59,801 bases of DNA, from contig NZ_JADCDA010000041.1 in assembly GCF_020252405.1 (NCBI RefSeq), positions 1 through 59,801 on the forward strand, written 5' to 3'. Origin of the DNA: Aestuariivirga sp. (GTDB lineage: Bacteria > Pseudomonadota > Alphaproteobacteria > Rhizobiales > Aestuariivirgaceae). The position numbers and the translations under genes were made by a program. Positions 25,279 to 34,215 of this stretch are shown here, in pieces. Numbering within the stretch: the first letter of the stretch is position 1; every line of letters starts with the position of its first letter. Under the pieces are notes generated by a model. The model had not been told where the DNA came from. It did not search any database and saw nothing but the letters and a program-made list of their open reading frames with translations.

Positions 25279-26520
25279 TCAGATCGCCCATTCGCCCTTG
25301 CGCATCAGCGGCTCGGATGTGCCGTCCGCCAGGATGCCGTCGACGTCGAGATCGCCAGAGCCGATCATCCAGTCCACATGCACGAGGCTTGAATTGGCGC
25401 CCAGCGCCGCGAGTTCTTCCCTGGAGCGCGTGGAGCCGTCGCGGATGTTTTCGGTGTAGGACTGGCCCACCGCAATGTGGCTTGCGGCATTCTCGTCGAA
25501 CAGCGTGTTGTTGAAGATCAGGCCGCTCCTCGAAATCGGCGAGGAATGCGGCACGAGGGCCACTTCGCCGAGCCGCGCCGCCCCTTCATCCGTGTCGATG
25601 AGACTGCGAAAGGCATCCTGACCCTTCTCCGCCGTCATCTCCACAATCTTTCCGCGCTCGAAGCGCACGCGGATGCCGTCGATCAGCGAACCCTGATAGG
25701 ACAGCGGCTTCGAGGAACGCACCACGCCCTCCACCATGTCCTTGTGGGGCGCGGTGAACACCTCCTCGGTCGGAATGTTGGCATTGCAGAACACGCCGTT
25801 CAGCGCCTTGCCGCCGCCGCCCTTCCAGTTGTGCTCCTCCGCAAGGCCGAGCATAAGATCGGTTCCGGGTCCTGCGTATTTCAGCGCGCGGTAGCGCCGC
25901 CGGTTCAGGAACTCGGTGCGGCGGCGCAGGTCATCGTTGTGCCTTTCCCAGGCCGCGACCGGGTCCGGCAGGTCGGCCTTGGTGCAGGTGAAGATCGCCC
26001 GCCACAGACGGTCCATGGCCTCGGCCCCGGGAATTCCGGGAAACACCGACCGGGCCCATGCAGGCGTTGCCGCTGCAATCACGCACCAATTGATGGCGAA
26101 GCCGGTGATCAGCTCGAGGGCCGGGCGATAAGCCATGGAGCGCGCCTTGTTGGCGCGTGACAGCTTGTCCGGGTCTTGCCCCGCGAGCAGGGCCGGGTTC
26201 TCGCCGGCAATGGCCAGCCGCGCGGCCCCGCCGCGGAAGGCCTCTGCCATGCCGTTGAACAGCCAGGCGGGCGCCACGTCGAAAGCGTCCTCTGGGGCAT
26301 GCTGATAGCGGGCAAGGGTGGTCTCGTCATCGGCGTAGACCGTGGTCACGAGGCTGGCCCCGGCCTTATAGGCGTGCTCGGTGATGCGGCGCACCAATGC
26401 CACCGCATCGAGCGGCGCCGTGATCACCAGCTGCTGACCGCTCTGCAGGTTGAGGCCGGTGCGCACAGCGAGTTTGGCATAGGTGTCGAGGAGCTGTTCG
26501 TGGCTGGATTTTTCGCTCAT
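25279..26520 (-). CDS. M29-family metallo-aminopeptidase
   Basis: A 413-aa protein of the aminopeptidase T/AmpS/PepS family (M29), which removes N-terminal residues from peptides in the cytoplasm using two divalent metals. Family hallmarks are the N-terminal LLDTYAKLAVRTGLNLQSGQ, NANIPTEEVFTAPHK with the metal-binding Glu and His, and the C-terminal LVHVDWMIGSGDLDVDGI with the metal-binding His/Asp. The length matches the family. No signal peptide. Transcribed divergently from the DUF2093 gene. Confidence 0.93.
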   Translation of the reverse strand: MSEKSSHEQLLDTYAKLAVRTGLNLQSGQQLVITAPLDAVALVRRITEHAYKAGASLVTTVYADDETTLARYQHAPEDAFDVAPAWLFNGMAEAFRGGAARLAIAGENPALLAGQDPDKLSRANKARSMAYRPALELITGFAINWCVIAAATPAWARSVFPGIPGAEAMDRLWRAIFTCTKADLPDPVAAWERHNDDLRRRTEFLNRRRYRALKYAGPGTDLMLGLAEEHNWKGGGGKALNGVFCNANIPTEEVFTAPHKDMVEGVVRSSKPLSYQGSLIDGIRVRFERGKIVEMTAEKGQDAFRSLIDTDEGAARLGEVALVPHSSPISRSGLIFNNTLFDENAASHIAVGQSYTENIRDGSTRSREELAALGANSSLVHVDWMIGSGDLDVDGILADGTSEPLMRKGEWAI

Positions 26521-26605
26521 GGCGTTGAACCTAAGCGCATCGGACCGGCTTTGTCCAAGGTTTCGGCGCCTTCAAATGGGCACAAATCCGGCTAGATTCC
26601 GCTCC

Positions 26606-26821
26606 ATGAATAGTCTCGAAACGAATAAGCCTCGCCAAGAGGCGGTAATCCGCTACCTTGATGCCGATTTCCGGGTCCTTCGGGAAGGGGAGTTCGTGCG
26701 CTGCGCCGCAACGGGCGATCCGATTCCGCTTGTCAGCCTTCGCTATTGGAACGTTGAACTGCAGCAGCCTTATGGCTCGGCGAAGGCCGCCTTTTCAGGA
26801 CTCCTCAAAGCCGGTCCATGA
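26606..26821 (+). CDS. DUF2093 small conserved protein
   Basis: A 71-aa protein. The core IRYLDADFRVLREGEFVRCA, ATGDPIPLVSLRYWNVELQ and AYGSA-like ending match the DUF2093 family, short proteins conserved across alphaproteobacteria with no known function. The start at 26606 matches the family N-terminus; the frame is open upstream only into the divergent aminopeptidase gene. The last 17 bases overlap the 3' end of the next gene on the opposite strand. Confidence 0.82.
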   Translation: MNSLETNKPRQEAVIRYLDADFRVLREGEFVRCAATGDPIPLVSLRYWNVELQQPYGSAKAAFSGLLKAGP

Positions 26822-27065
26822 GAGAGATCAGATAGTTCTGCACTTCCCGCTGGTAGAGGACGACAATGCTGGCGGCCACTGCGGCCAACTGGACGAACAG
26901 GGCGGAGGCCACCGGCATGGGCCGGGCACCGGAGACTCTGCGGAAGGCATAAATGGCGAGAAATAATGCGTTCAGCGCCAGGAGACGGACGTACATCGGT
27001 GGATGGCCGGCGGCAAGGACCTCATATGCCTGGTCCCATCTCGCAAAATAATAGTCCCTCAGCAT
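26805..27065 (-). CDS. Small conserved membrane protein
   Basis: An 86-aa protein of unknown function. It starts [22 protein letters not shown] and then has two hydrophobic helices (about residues 26-43 and 54-70), so it is probably an inner-membrane protein with two spans. It converges with the DUF2093 gene, overlapping by 17 bases, and is divergent from aroG. Coding is supported by position, composition and a clean start, but I cannot tie it to a named family. Confidence 0.6.
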   Translation of the reverse strand: MLRDYYFARWDQAYEVLAAGHPPMYVRLLALNALFLAIYAFRRVSGARPMPVASALFVQLAAVAASIVVLYQREVQNYLISLMDRL

Positions 27066-27134
27066 TGCCCCTCCGGGCCATCAGCACAGGCTGGAACCTT
27101 TCCAGCAGGCAGTGTATTGGCAAAGACAGTTTTT

Positions 27135-27154
27135 GGATTGGTTAGGGCCAATCC
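27135..27154 (+). promoter_or_regulatory. Hairpin in the aroG leader, possible attenuator
   Basis: GGATTGG and CCAATCC form a 7-bp stem with a 6-base loop, followed by CTTTTG, 25 bases before the aroG start. The short T run is too weak for a confident terminator, but a leader hairpin before an aromatic biosynthesis gene could act in attenuation. No Trp/Phe/Tyr-rich leader peptide is evident upstream. Confidence 0.3.
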
Positions 27155-27179
27155 CTTTTGTAGAACTGGAGTAAACGAA

Positions 27180-28577
27180 ATGATGACAAACTGGACACCT
27201 GACAGCTGGCGGAATTTCCCGGTCGTGCAGGTGCCCGCTTACCAGGACCTGGCCAAGCTCCAATCCGTGGAACAGCAGCTCGCGGGCTTCCCGCCGCTGG
27301 TCTTCGCCGGCGAGGCCCGGAAGCTGAAGCGCAAGCTTGCCCGCGTCGCCGAGGGCAAGGGATTCCTGCTGCAGGGCGGCGATTGCGCCGAGAGCTTCGC
27401 CGAGCATTCGGCCGACAACATCCGCGACTTTTTCCGCGTCTTCCTGCAAATGTCGGTTGTGCTCACCTTCGCCGGCGGCCAGCCGGTGGTGAAGGCGGGC
27501 CGTATCGCCGGCCAGTTCGCCAAGCCACGTTCCTCGCCCACCGAGACGATCGGTGGAGTGGAGCTGCCGATCTACCGCGGCGATATTGTCAACGGTGCCG
27601 AGGCGACAATCGAATCCCGGCGGCCGGACCCGGAGCGCCAGATCATGGCCTACCGCCAGTCGGCCGCCACGCTCAATCTGCTCCGCGCCTTTGCCCAGGG
27701 GGGCTATGCGAACCTTGAGCATGTCCATAAATGGACCCTCGATTTCCTGAAGGATTCGCCCGCCTATGAGCGCTATCAGGAGCTGTCGGACCGCATCACC
27801 GAAGCCGTGGGTTTCATGCGCGCCTGCGGCATCAATGCCGATACCGCGCCGCAGCTCCGCACCACCGATTTCTTCACCAGCCACGAGGCGCTGCTCTTGG
27901 GTTATGAGCAGGCTTTGACCCGTGTCGATTCGACGAGCGGGGATTGGTACGCGACATCAGGTCACATGCTGTGGATCGGCGACCGCACCCGCCAGCCGGA
28001 CCATGCCCATGTGGAGTTCATGCGCGGCGTGAAGAACCCCATTGGCCTCAAGTGCGGCCCTTCGCTGAAGCCGGATGAACTCATCCGCCTCATCGATGCG
28101 CTGAACCCCGAGAACGAGCCGGGTCGGCTGACCCTCATCGCGCGCTTCGGCGCCGACAAGGTGGAGAAGCATTTGCCGGATCTCATTCGCGCCGTGAAGC
28201 GCGAGGGCAAGGTCGTTGTCTGGTCCTGCGACCCGATGCACGGCAATACCATCAAGTCGACGAGCGGTTACAAGACGCGTCCCTTCGAGGCGGTGCTGGG
28301 CGAAGTCCGCCGCTTCATGGGCGTGCACCAGGCGGAGGGCACCCATGCTGGCGGCATCCATGTGGAGATGACCGGCAAGGACGTTACCGAATGCACGGGG
28401 GGCTTGCGCGCACTCCGCGACGAGGACCTGAACGACCGCTACCACACCTTCTGCGACCCGCGCCTCAACGCGGCCCAGGCCCTTGAACTGGCCTTCCTCG
28501 TTGCCGAGGAAATCAAAAAGGAAATGGCCTCCCGCCCGAAACCGGACGACGATGACATGGTTGAGGCGGCGGAGTAA
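27180..28577 (+). CDS. aroG: 3-deoxy-7-phosphoheptulonate synthase, class II
   Basis: A 465-aa class II (plant-type) DAHP synthase, the first step of the shikimate pathway, joining phosphoenolpyruvate and erythrose-4-phosphate. Diagnostic segments are [11 protein letters not shown] (metal-ligand Cys69), [40 protein letters not shown] and [12 protein letters not shown]. The length fits class II, not the 350-aa class I enzymes. The ATG at 27180 has CTGGAG upstream; the longer open frame to 27003 is rejected because it overlaps the divergent gene and lacks conservation. Transcribed alone. The gene symbol is general; some databases call class II genes aroF or aroH. Confidence 0.94.
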   Translation: MMTNWTPDSWRNFPVVQVPAYQDLAKLQSVEQQLAGFPPLVFAGEARKLKRKLARVAEGKGFLLQGGDCAESFAEHSADNIRDFFRVFLQMSVVLTFAGGQPVVKAGRIAGQFAKPRSSPTETIGGVELPIYRGDIVNGAEATIESRRPDPERQIMAYRQSAATLNLLRAFAQGGYANLEHVHKWTLDFLKDSPAYERYQELSDRITEAVGFMRACGINADTAPQLRTTDFFTSHEALLLGYEQALTRVDSTSGDWYATSGHMLWIGDRTRQPDHAHVEFMRGVKNPIGLKCGPSLKPDELIRLIDALNPENEPGRLTLIARFGADKVEKHLPDLIRAVKREGKVVVWSCDPMHGNTIKSTSGYKTRPFEAVLGEVRRFMGVHQAEGTHAGGIHVEMTGKDVTECTGGLRALRDEDLNDRYHTFCDPRLNAAQALELAFLVAEEIKKEMASRPKPDDDDMVEAAE

Positions 28578-28602
28578 GGTTTCGCCGCCTCACTGCCCGT
28601 AG

Positions 28603-29628
28603 TCAGTCGAGTCCGAAGTGCTGGGCCACCAGGGCGATGATTCTGTCATGGACGTCTTGCCGGTTGCCACCCGCCGGGTCAGTGCAGACAGGGTCATCCT
28701 TTTCCTTGACGAGAATGTGTGCCCCTTCGGGCTTGCAGATGGGCATGGCCGTGAAATGGCTGGCGGGCACCAGGTTTTCGACCTTGGCGCCTGGCACCAG
28801 CGCTTCGAAGCCAGATCCGTCGTCGCTTGTGTCGGTCGCATAGAGGCGGTCCTCGCCCTGACCAAGGCCGATCAGCAGCAAACCCTTCTGATCGACGTCA
28901 CGGACATCATCCGGTGTAAGCCCGTGTGTGAGGCCGGGGTCGATAGCCGCCACCGCGCGGATGCGCGCGTCCTTGTAACTCGCTGACCATGCGGCATGGT
29001 TTGTCTGTTGCCGGTTGACACCGAATGTCGAGAGATCTGTGCAGGGGGTCGCGCGTTTGGGGGCGTCCGCGCAGTAGGATAAACTGTTCTCCAGCCTGCC
29101 TCTGACACCGGCAAGCGACAGCACCGTCCAGCCGCCGAAGGAGAAACCAGCGGCATAGACCCGTGAGGGGTCAATGACCGCAGAGAGGGTCTTGTCGGCG
29201 AGGACGTCCTCCAACGCTACCTCGAGATCCTGCGCGCGGGTCCAGTGATCGAACATCTTCTTCGGGTGCCTGTCATGGAAGGACCCATTTGGGTGGTTCA
29301 CTGCAATCACCACCGCGTTATGGGATACCAACCCCGTCGCCAGCCAATTCAGGCTCAAAAAGCTGCCCCCCATGCCGTGAGAGAGAAGAACGACGGGATG
29401 CTTTCCAGCCCTGGGGGCTGCGCCCTCACGGACCGGACCACCTTTGAACACGGGGCTTTCGGCAAAGGTCGTCTCCTGTCCGTTTTCGGCTGGGTACCAG
29501 ACTGCGATATCCATCGCCCGCCCATGATGGGGCGCTGAGATATCTCGGGTGATCAGGCCAGGCGGTTCCGCGACCGCGGTTGCCGAAACTGAGGCCAGGA
29601 GGGCGAGTGCAAGCAGGGAGCGTTTCAT
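28603..29628 (-). CDS. Secreted dienelactone hydrolase-like alpha/beta hydrolase
   Basis: A 341-aa protein with a clear signal peptide (KRSLLALALLASVSATAVA). The alpha/beta-hydrolase fold shows the oxyanion segment VVLLSHGMGGSF, the nucleophile elbow GFSFGG with Ser, and a late ASHFT histidine. It resembles predicted periplasmic dienelactone hydrolases and PAF-acetylhydrolase-like lipases; the substrate is unknown. The start at 29628 is chosen for its signal peptide; the frame extends another 56 codons without coding character. Divergent from an AraC-type regulator, 139 bases between starts, so that regulator may control it. Codon choice is less GC-biased than in the housekeeping neighbours. 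Confidence 0.83.
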   Translation of the reverse strand: MKRSLLALALLASVSATAVAEPPGLITRDISAPHHGRAMDIAVWYPAENGQETTFAESPVFKGGPVREGAAPRAGKHPVVLLSHGMGGSFLSLNWLATGLVSHNAVVIAVNHPNGSFHDRHPKKMFDHWTRAQDLEVALEDVLADKTLSAVIDPSRVYAAGFSFGGWTVLSLAGVRGRLENSLSYCADAPKRATPCTDLSTFGVNRQQTNHAAWSASYKDARIRAVAAIDPGLTHGLTPDDVRDVDQKGLLLIGLGQGEDRLYATDTSDDGSGFEALVPGAKVENLVPASHFTAMPICKPEGAHILVKEKDDPVCTDPAGGNRQDVHDRIIALVAQHFGLD

Positions 29629-29767
29629 GGCGGGTCCTTTCGTTGGATTGCAAGGCCGATGATCCATGGCTGGCCCCGCCGGGACGACCTCAAACCGGAA
29701 AAAGGACGCGCGGAACGGGAAAAAGGACCTAAATGGACAGTGCTGACGCTGCTCCAGAGAGTCCTTG

Positions 29768-30832
29768 ATGCCCGTCCTGCCTGTTCCGATGTTCATAGCC
29801 CTGCTTCTGGCGGGCTTCCTGATTTACCGCCTCGTCCTGCGGGAGACCCACCCGTCTCTGCTGGCGCTCGTCGCGATTTGTTCCTTCCAAAGCGCGATCT
29901 TGTCCCTCGTGCAGTACTATGGCGTCATGGAGCTCAAGCCGCTGCAGGTGCTGGGAGCTACCGTCGTTCCCCCAGCCGTTTGGATTGCCTTTGCACATGC
30001 GGCCGGAGATGATGGCGGAATTCGACGCTGGGCGCTGCACGCCGTTGGTCCGGTCCTGGCGATTCTCGTTCTCGTCACGATCCCGATGTTGCTCGACGTG
30101 CTGATTCCTCTCAGTTTTGCAGCCTATGGCGCCGCGATGCTGCTTCGCCTCGGCAGCGGCGAGGTCAGCCTGCCGCACAGCCGCCTGCAGAGCGGCGGCA
30201 TACCGCTCCTTGCCTGGCGCATCATCGCGCTGTCCCTCATCGCCTCGGCGGCATGCGATGTCGCCATAGCCTTCGGACTTTCCCGGGGGTCTTCGGTGGC
30301 GTTGTATTGGCTGCCGAGCCTTCTTTCGTCGCTGTCGCTTCTCAGTCTCGGCGTGCTGGGCCTGTCGCAGTCCATGGAAAGCCAACGGGATGAACCGCAG
30401 GAGACGATCAGTCCGACGCCGGTTGACGCTGACCGGGATCGTTCGATCCTCGCCACGCTTGACGCCTATCTTGCGACCCACAAGCCCTTCAAGGATCCGG
30501 ATCTGACGCTGGATCGGCTGTCACGCCGGGTTCTGGTTCCCGCAAAGCAACTCTCGGCGGCAATCAACAGGACCTCCGGCGAGAACGTCTCGCGCTACAT
30601 CAACCGGCGGCGTATCGACGAAGCGTGTGCACTGTTGCTCGCGGGGCAAACGGTCACCACCGCCATGCTCGAGAGCGGCTTCAACACAAAATCCAACTTC
30701 AATCGTGAGTTTTTGCGGGTGAAGGGTGCAAGCCCAAGCAAATGGCTGCAGGAGCAGAAACTCTCCTTGAAGGTCCGGTCTCCTGTGCCTAATTCGGTAA
30801 TCGAGCCAATTACAGAAAGGCAGCGCCGATGA
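29768..30832 (+). CDS. AraC-family transcription regulator with a membrane-spanning sensor domain
   Basis: A 354-aa protein. The first about 205 residues have roughly seven hydrophobic helices, followed by a short linker (ESQRDEPQE) and a C-terminal AraC/XylS double helix-turn-helix (about 240-340: LTLDRLSRRVLVPAKQLSAAIN, then VTTAMLESGFNTKSNFNREF). Such membrane-anchored AraC proteins are thought to sense a membrane or periplasmic signal directly. It is divergent from the secreted hydrolase and overlaps the downstream GST gene by four bases (ATGA), so both are likely targets. The ATG at 29768 is preferred to a TTG one codon earlier. Confidence 0.86.
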   Translation: MPVLPVPMFIALLLAGFLIYRLVLRETHPSLLALVAICSFQSAILSLVQYYGVMELKPLQVLGATVVPPAVWIAFAHAAGDDGGIRRWALHAVGPVLAILVLVTIPMLLDVLIPLSFAAYGAAMLLRLGSGEVSLPHSRLQSGGIPLLAWRIIALSLIASAACDVAIAFGLSRGSSVALYWLPSLLSSLSLLSLGVLGLSQSMESQRDEPQETISPTPVDADRDRSILATLDAYLATHKPFKDPDLTLDRLSRRVLVPAKQLSAAINRTSGENVSRYINRRRIDEACALLLAGQTVTTAMLESGFNTKSNFNREFLRVKGASPSKWLQEQKLSLKVRSPVPNSVIEPITERQRR

Positions 30833-31521
30833 TCGAACTCTATCACTGGCCAACACCGAATGGTCACAAGATCACGATCTTCCTGGAGGAAGCGGGTCTT
30901 CCCTACACCATTCACCCGGTCGACATCGGCAAGGGTGACCAGTTCAAGCCGGATTTTCTGGCGATCTCGCCCAACAACCGCATGCCGGCCATCATCGACA
31001 CCGCCCCCGCCGATGGCGGCAAGCCCGTTTCGGTGTTCGAATCCGGCGCCATTCTGCTTTATCTTGCGGAAAAGACCGGGCTCTTCATTCCGAAGGACCT
31101 GCGCGGGCGGGTGGAAGTCCTGCAATGGCTGTTCTGGCAGATGGGCGGGCTTGGCCCCATGTCCGGCCAGGCAGGCCACTTCGCCATCTATGCGCCTGAG
31201 AAAATCCCCTACGGCATCGAGCGCTATACCAAGGAAGTGAACCGCCTCTATGGCGTCATGAACAAACGCCTTGCCGACCGGCCATTCCTCGCGGGCGACT
31301 ATTCGATCGCCGACATGGCGTCCTACCCCTGGGTCGTTCCTTACGAGCGCTACAGCCAGGACCTCAACGACTTCCCAAACCTCAAGCGCTGGTTCGAGGC
31401 GATCAGGGCGCGCCCCGCCGTGGCCAAGGTCTATGCCGCGGCGAACCCATCCTATCAGAAGCCGATGACGGATGAGGAGAAGAAGGTGCTTTTCGGCCAG
31501 ACCGCCAGGTCGGTGTCCTAA
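30829..31521 (+). CDS. Glutathione S-transferase (YfcG/YghU-like)
   Basis: A 230-aa GST with the thioredoxin-fold N-terminus typical of the Nu/YfcG group: YHWPTPNGHKITIFLEE, where Thr9 and Asn11 contact glutathione, then NNRMPAI and the FESGAILLYLAEKTG helix. The C-terminal domain has FLAGDYSIADMASYPWV. Members act as GSH-dependent disulfide-bond reductases or peroxidases. It is translationally coupled to the AraC-type regulator, and its stop overlaps the stop of the convergent permease gene. Confidence 0.9.
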   Translation: MIELYHWPTPNGHKITIFLEEAGLPYTIHPVDIGKGDQFKPDFLAISPNNRMPAIIDTAPADGGKPVSVFESGAILLYLAEKTGLFIPKDLRGRVEVLQWLFWQMGGLGPMSGQAGHFAIYAPEKIPYGIERYTKEVNRLYGVMNKRLADRPFLAGDYSIADMASYPWVVPYERYSQDLNDFPNLKRWFEAIRARPAVAKVYAAANPSYQKPMTDEEKKVLFGQTARSVS

Positions 31522-32414
31522 ACCGACGCCGGCATCGCCATTGCGGCGGGCCTGCGACGGAACTCGGAGACGATGTGCATGAACAGGGCGGCGAGCACGA
31601 TGCCGCCGCCCACCAGCGTCTGCACTGACGGCGTCTCCCCCAGAAACACGAAGACCCAGAGCGGCGTAAACGGCACTTCGAGGGCGGCCAGCAATGTCGC
31701 CTCCGCCGCCGGCACGCGCCTCGATCCAAAGGTATAGAGCGCCAGCCCGGCCGCATTCTGCACGATTCCGAAGGCCGCGCAGAGCCAGAAGTCGTGAATG
31801 CTGATCGACATGGGTGCTGCGAACCAGAAACAGGCAAGCGAGCATATCCAGGCGGAGGCCGCCATGGCGGGCAGCATCGGCACGTCGCGGTATTTGCGCA
31901 TGATGGTGGTGAAGCCCGCCATCGACAGCGTCATCAGCACGGCGAGGAACTGGCCGAACAGGCTGCCGCCCATCCTCGCCCCCCACAGCATCACGCCCAC
32001 GCCCAGGAGCGCCACGGTGCTGCCGATCAGGGTGGAGCGTGAGGGCCTCTCGCCGATCACCACATAGGCGAGGGCCGCCGTCATGAAGGGCACGGTGGCG
32101 TAGATCACCATGGCATCGGCTACTGTGGTGTAGCGCAGCGACGCGATGCCGGTGATCATGCCGACGGCGGAGAGCAGCGCCACGGCAAGCGCCGGCCAGC
32201 GCAAGCGGCGCAGGATCGAGAGGCTCCGCCCGCGCTCCATCAGCAGGAACAGCGCAAAGACGGCGCAGCCGGAAAAGATGCCGCGCCAGAACAGCATGGT
32301 TGTCAGGTCAGCGCTGATGCTCCGCACGAACAGGCCCGAGGTGGACCAGCACAGCGCCGCTGCGGCGACGAGCAGCAGTCCGTTCCGGTGCTGCCGGTGT
32401 TCGGCGTGGGTCAT
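31518..32414 (-). CDS. DMT-superfamily (EamA) permease
   Basis: A 298-aa inner-membrane protein with ten predicted helices in two EamA repeats (first TTVADAMVIYATVPFMTAAL, second PAAEATLLAALEVPFTPLW). Family members export amino acids or other metabolites; the substrate cannot be told here. Convergent with the GST gene, sharing four bases at the stops. Confidence 0.87.
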   Translation of the reverse strand: MTHAEHRQHRNGLLLVAAAALCWSTSGLFVRSISADLTTMLFWRGIFSGCAVFALFLLMERGRSLSILRRLRWPALAVALLSAVGMITGIASLRYTTVADAMVIYATVPFMTAALAYVVIGERPSRSTLIGSTVALLGVGVMLWGARMGGSLFGQFLAVLMTLSMAGFTTIMRKYRDVPMLPAMAASAWICSLACFWFAAPMSISIHDFWLCAAFGIVQNAAGLALYTFGSRRVPAAEATLLAALEVPFTPLWVFVFLGETPSVQTLVGGGIVLAALFMHIVSEFRRRPAAMAMPASV

Positions 32415-32718
32415 TGCCCCCGCTCCGGCGTCTGTCTCGTTCCGAAATGTGCCACGGCCCCGCCCTGATTCCAGACGAGAGCATTAACCATGTGAAGCCT
32501 GCGCCGGTAGGGCGGAAACGGCATGGCTCGCCCGCAAATTGCCCAAACCCTTGACCGCAAGCCCCTCCTGAAGCATGTTACGGTCCGAAATGATCCACCG
32601 CCCCGCCATCGCCGCCATTTGCGGCATTATTTGCAGCTAGCCGAAAACCGCTGGCAGGGCGCCCTTTGACCTAAATCCAAGACAAAGCGTACCCGGGTCG
32701 GCAAGCCTGAGAACCGAC
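32415..32718. other. Gene-free gap before cysS
   Basis: These 304 bases separate the divergent permease and cysS genes. I see no supported ORF, RNA gene or repeat copy. Promoters for both genes should lie here; two TTGACC hexamers occur (near 32551 and 32667), but neither has a convincing -10 box at proper spacing. Confidence 0.5.
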
Positions 32719-34068
32719 ATGTCTTTGCGTCTCTACAACACGCTGACCCGCACCAAGGAAGAGTTCGTCCCGCGCGACCCACAAAACGTGCGCATGTATG
32801 TCTGCGGGCCCACGGTTTACGACTTCGCCCATATCGGCAACGCGCGGCCGGTCATTGTCTTCGATCTTCTCTTCCGGCTGCTCCGCCAGGTTTATGGCGA
32901 GGCCCATGTCACCTATGTCCGCAACATCACCGACGTCGACGACAAGATCAACGCACGGGCCTTGCGCGACTTCCCCAATCTTCCGCTCAATGAAGCGATC
33001 CGGAACGTCACGGAGAAGACGGCGAACCAGTTCTTCGCGGACGTGGCAAAGCTCGGCTGCCTTGAGCCCACCGTGCAGCCCCGCGCCACCGACAACATCC
33101 CGCAGATGATCACGCTGATCGGGATGCTCCTCACGCGCGGCCACGCCTATCAGGCGGCGGGCGAGGTCCTGTTCAGCGTCGACTCCATGCCGGACTATGG
33201 CCGCCTCTCGCAGCGCAACCTCGAGGACCAGCAGGCCGGCGCCCGCATCGCGGTCGATGCGCACAAGAAGAACCCGGCGGACTTCGTGCTGTGGAAGCTC
33301 TCGTCTGATGACGAGCCCGGCTGGGACAGCCCATGGGGCCGCGGCCGCCCCGGCTGGCACATCGAATGCTCCGCCATGAGCAACCGCTACTTGGGCGAAG
33401 TCTTCGACATCCATGGCGGCGGGCTAGACCTCATCTTCCCGCACCACGAGAACGAAATCGCCCAAACCCGCTGCGCCTTCGGCACGCCGGTGATGGCGAA
33501 CATCTGGATGCACAACGGCTTTCTGCAAGTCGAAGGCCAGAAGATGTCGAAGAGCCTGGGGAATTTCCTCACCATCAACGAGCTCCTGGCCGACTGGCCG
33601 GGTGAAGTTTTGCGATTCAACATGCTGCGCACGCATTATCGGCAACCCATCGACTGGACGATTAAGAGCCTGGAGGAAAGTCGGCGCACGCTGGAAAGCT
33701 TCTTCAATAACGTCGGCACCCTGCATGCGGAGCAGGGGGGCTTCGCTACGCCCGTGCTCGAAGCCTTGTCGGATGATCTCAACACGCCCAAGGCCATAGC
33801 CGGGCTTCATGCGCTTGACCGCCCAAGTGCGCAGAATGAACTCGGTCAAACGCTGAAGGCGCTCGGTTTCACCGGCAATCTCGCGTCACCCCATGGTGGC
33901 GATGCGGTTGACGATACATTCGTCGAAGCCCTCATCGCCGCCCGGCTCGACGCCCGCAAGGCGAAGAACTGGGCGGAGAGCGACCGTATCCGCGACCAGC
34001 TCGCAGGCATGGGCATCGCCATCAAGGATGACAAGGACGGCACGACGAGCTGGGAGGTGAAGCGGTGA
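32719..34068 (+). CDS. cysS: Cysteinyl-tRNA synthetase
   Basis: A 449-aa class I synthetase charging tRNA-Cys. The zinc ligand Cys29 is in [10 protein letters not shown], the HIGH-like motif is AHIGNARP, other zinc ligands are in WHIECSAMS and [10 protein letters not shown], and the signature KMSKS is in [12 protein letters not shown]. The protein is slightly shorter than the 460-aa norm. From about codon 294 to 400, past KMSKS into the anticodon-binding part, third codon positions become much richer in A/T than in the flanking gene, without any frame break. A family C repeat follows the stop. Confidence 0.96.
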   Translation: MSLRLYNTLTRTKEEFVPRDPQNVRMYVCGPTVYDFAHIGNARPVIVFDLLFRLLRQVYGEAHVTYVRNITDVDDKINARALRDFPNLPLNEAIRNVTEKTANQFFADVAKLGCLEPTVQPRATDNIPQMITLIGMLLTRGHAYQAAGEVLFSVDSMPDYGRLSQRNLEDQQAGARIAVDAHKKNPADFVLWKLSSDDEPGWDSPWGRGRPGWHIECSAMSNRYLGEVFDIHGGGLDLIFPHHENEIAQTRCAFGTPVMANIWMHNGFLQVEGQKMSKSLGNFLTINELLADWPGEVLRFNMLRTHYRQPIDWTIKSLEESRRTLESFFNNVGTLHAEQGGFATPVLEALSDDLNTPKAIAGLHALDRPSAQNELGQTLKALGFTGNLASPHGGDAVDDTFVEALIAARLDARKAKNWAESDRIRDQLAGMGIAIKDDKDGTTSWEVKR

Positions 34069-34111
34069 CGTATTCTTCTCCCGTGTCCTCGCCGACGATC
34101 ACCCCCAAATT

Positions 34112-34194
34112 CCGTCACCCCGGCGAAAGCCGGGGCCCAGCTTTCCGCCAGGTTGCCGCCCAAAGCGGGGTCCCGGCTTTCGCCGGGATGACGG
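34112..34194. repeat. Family C palindromic element (C1)
   Basis: An 83-base near-palindrome. The left arm CCGTCACCCCGGCGAAAGCC and the right arm, ending GGCTTTCGCCGGGATGACGG, are inverted copies with a few mismatches. Each arm also folds on itself. It lies between cysS and cimA, ending 21 bases before the cimA start. The same element type ends the window at 59714. Confidence 0.85.
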
Positions 34195-34215
34195 CAACAG
34201 TGCAGGACACGTGTC

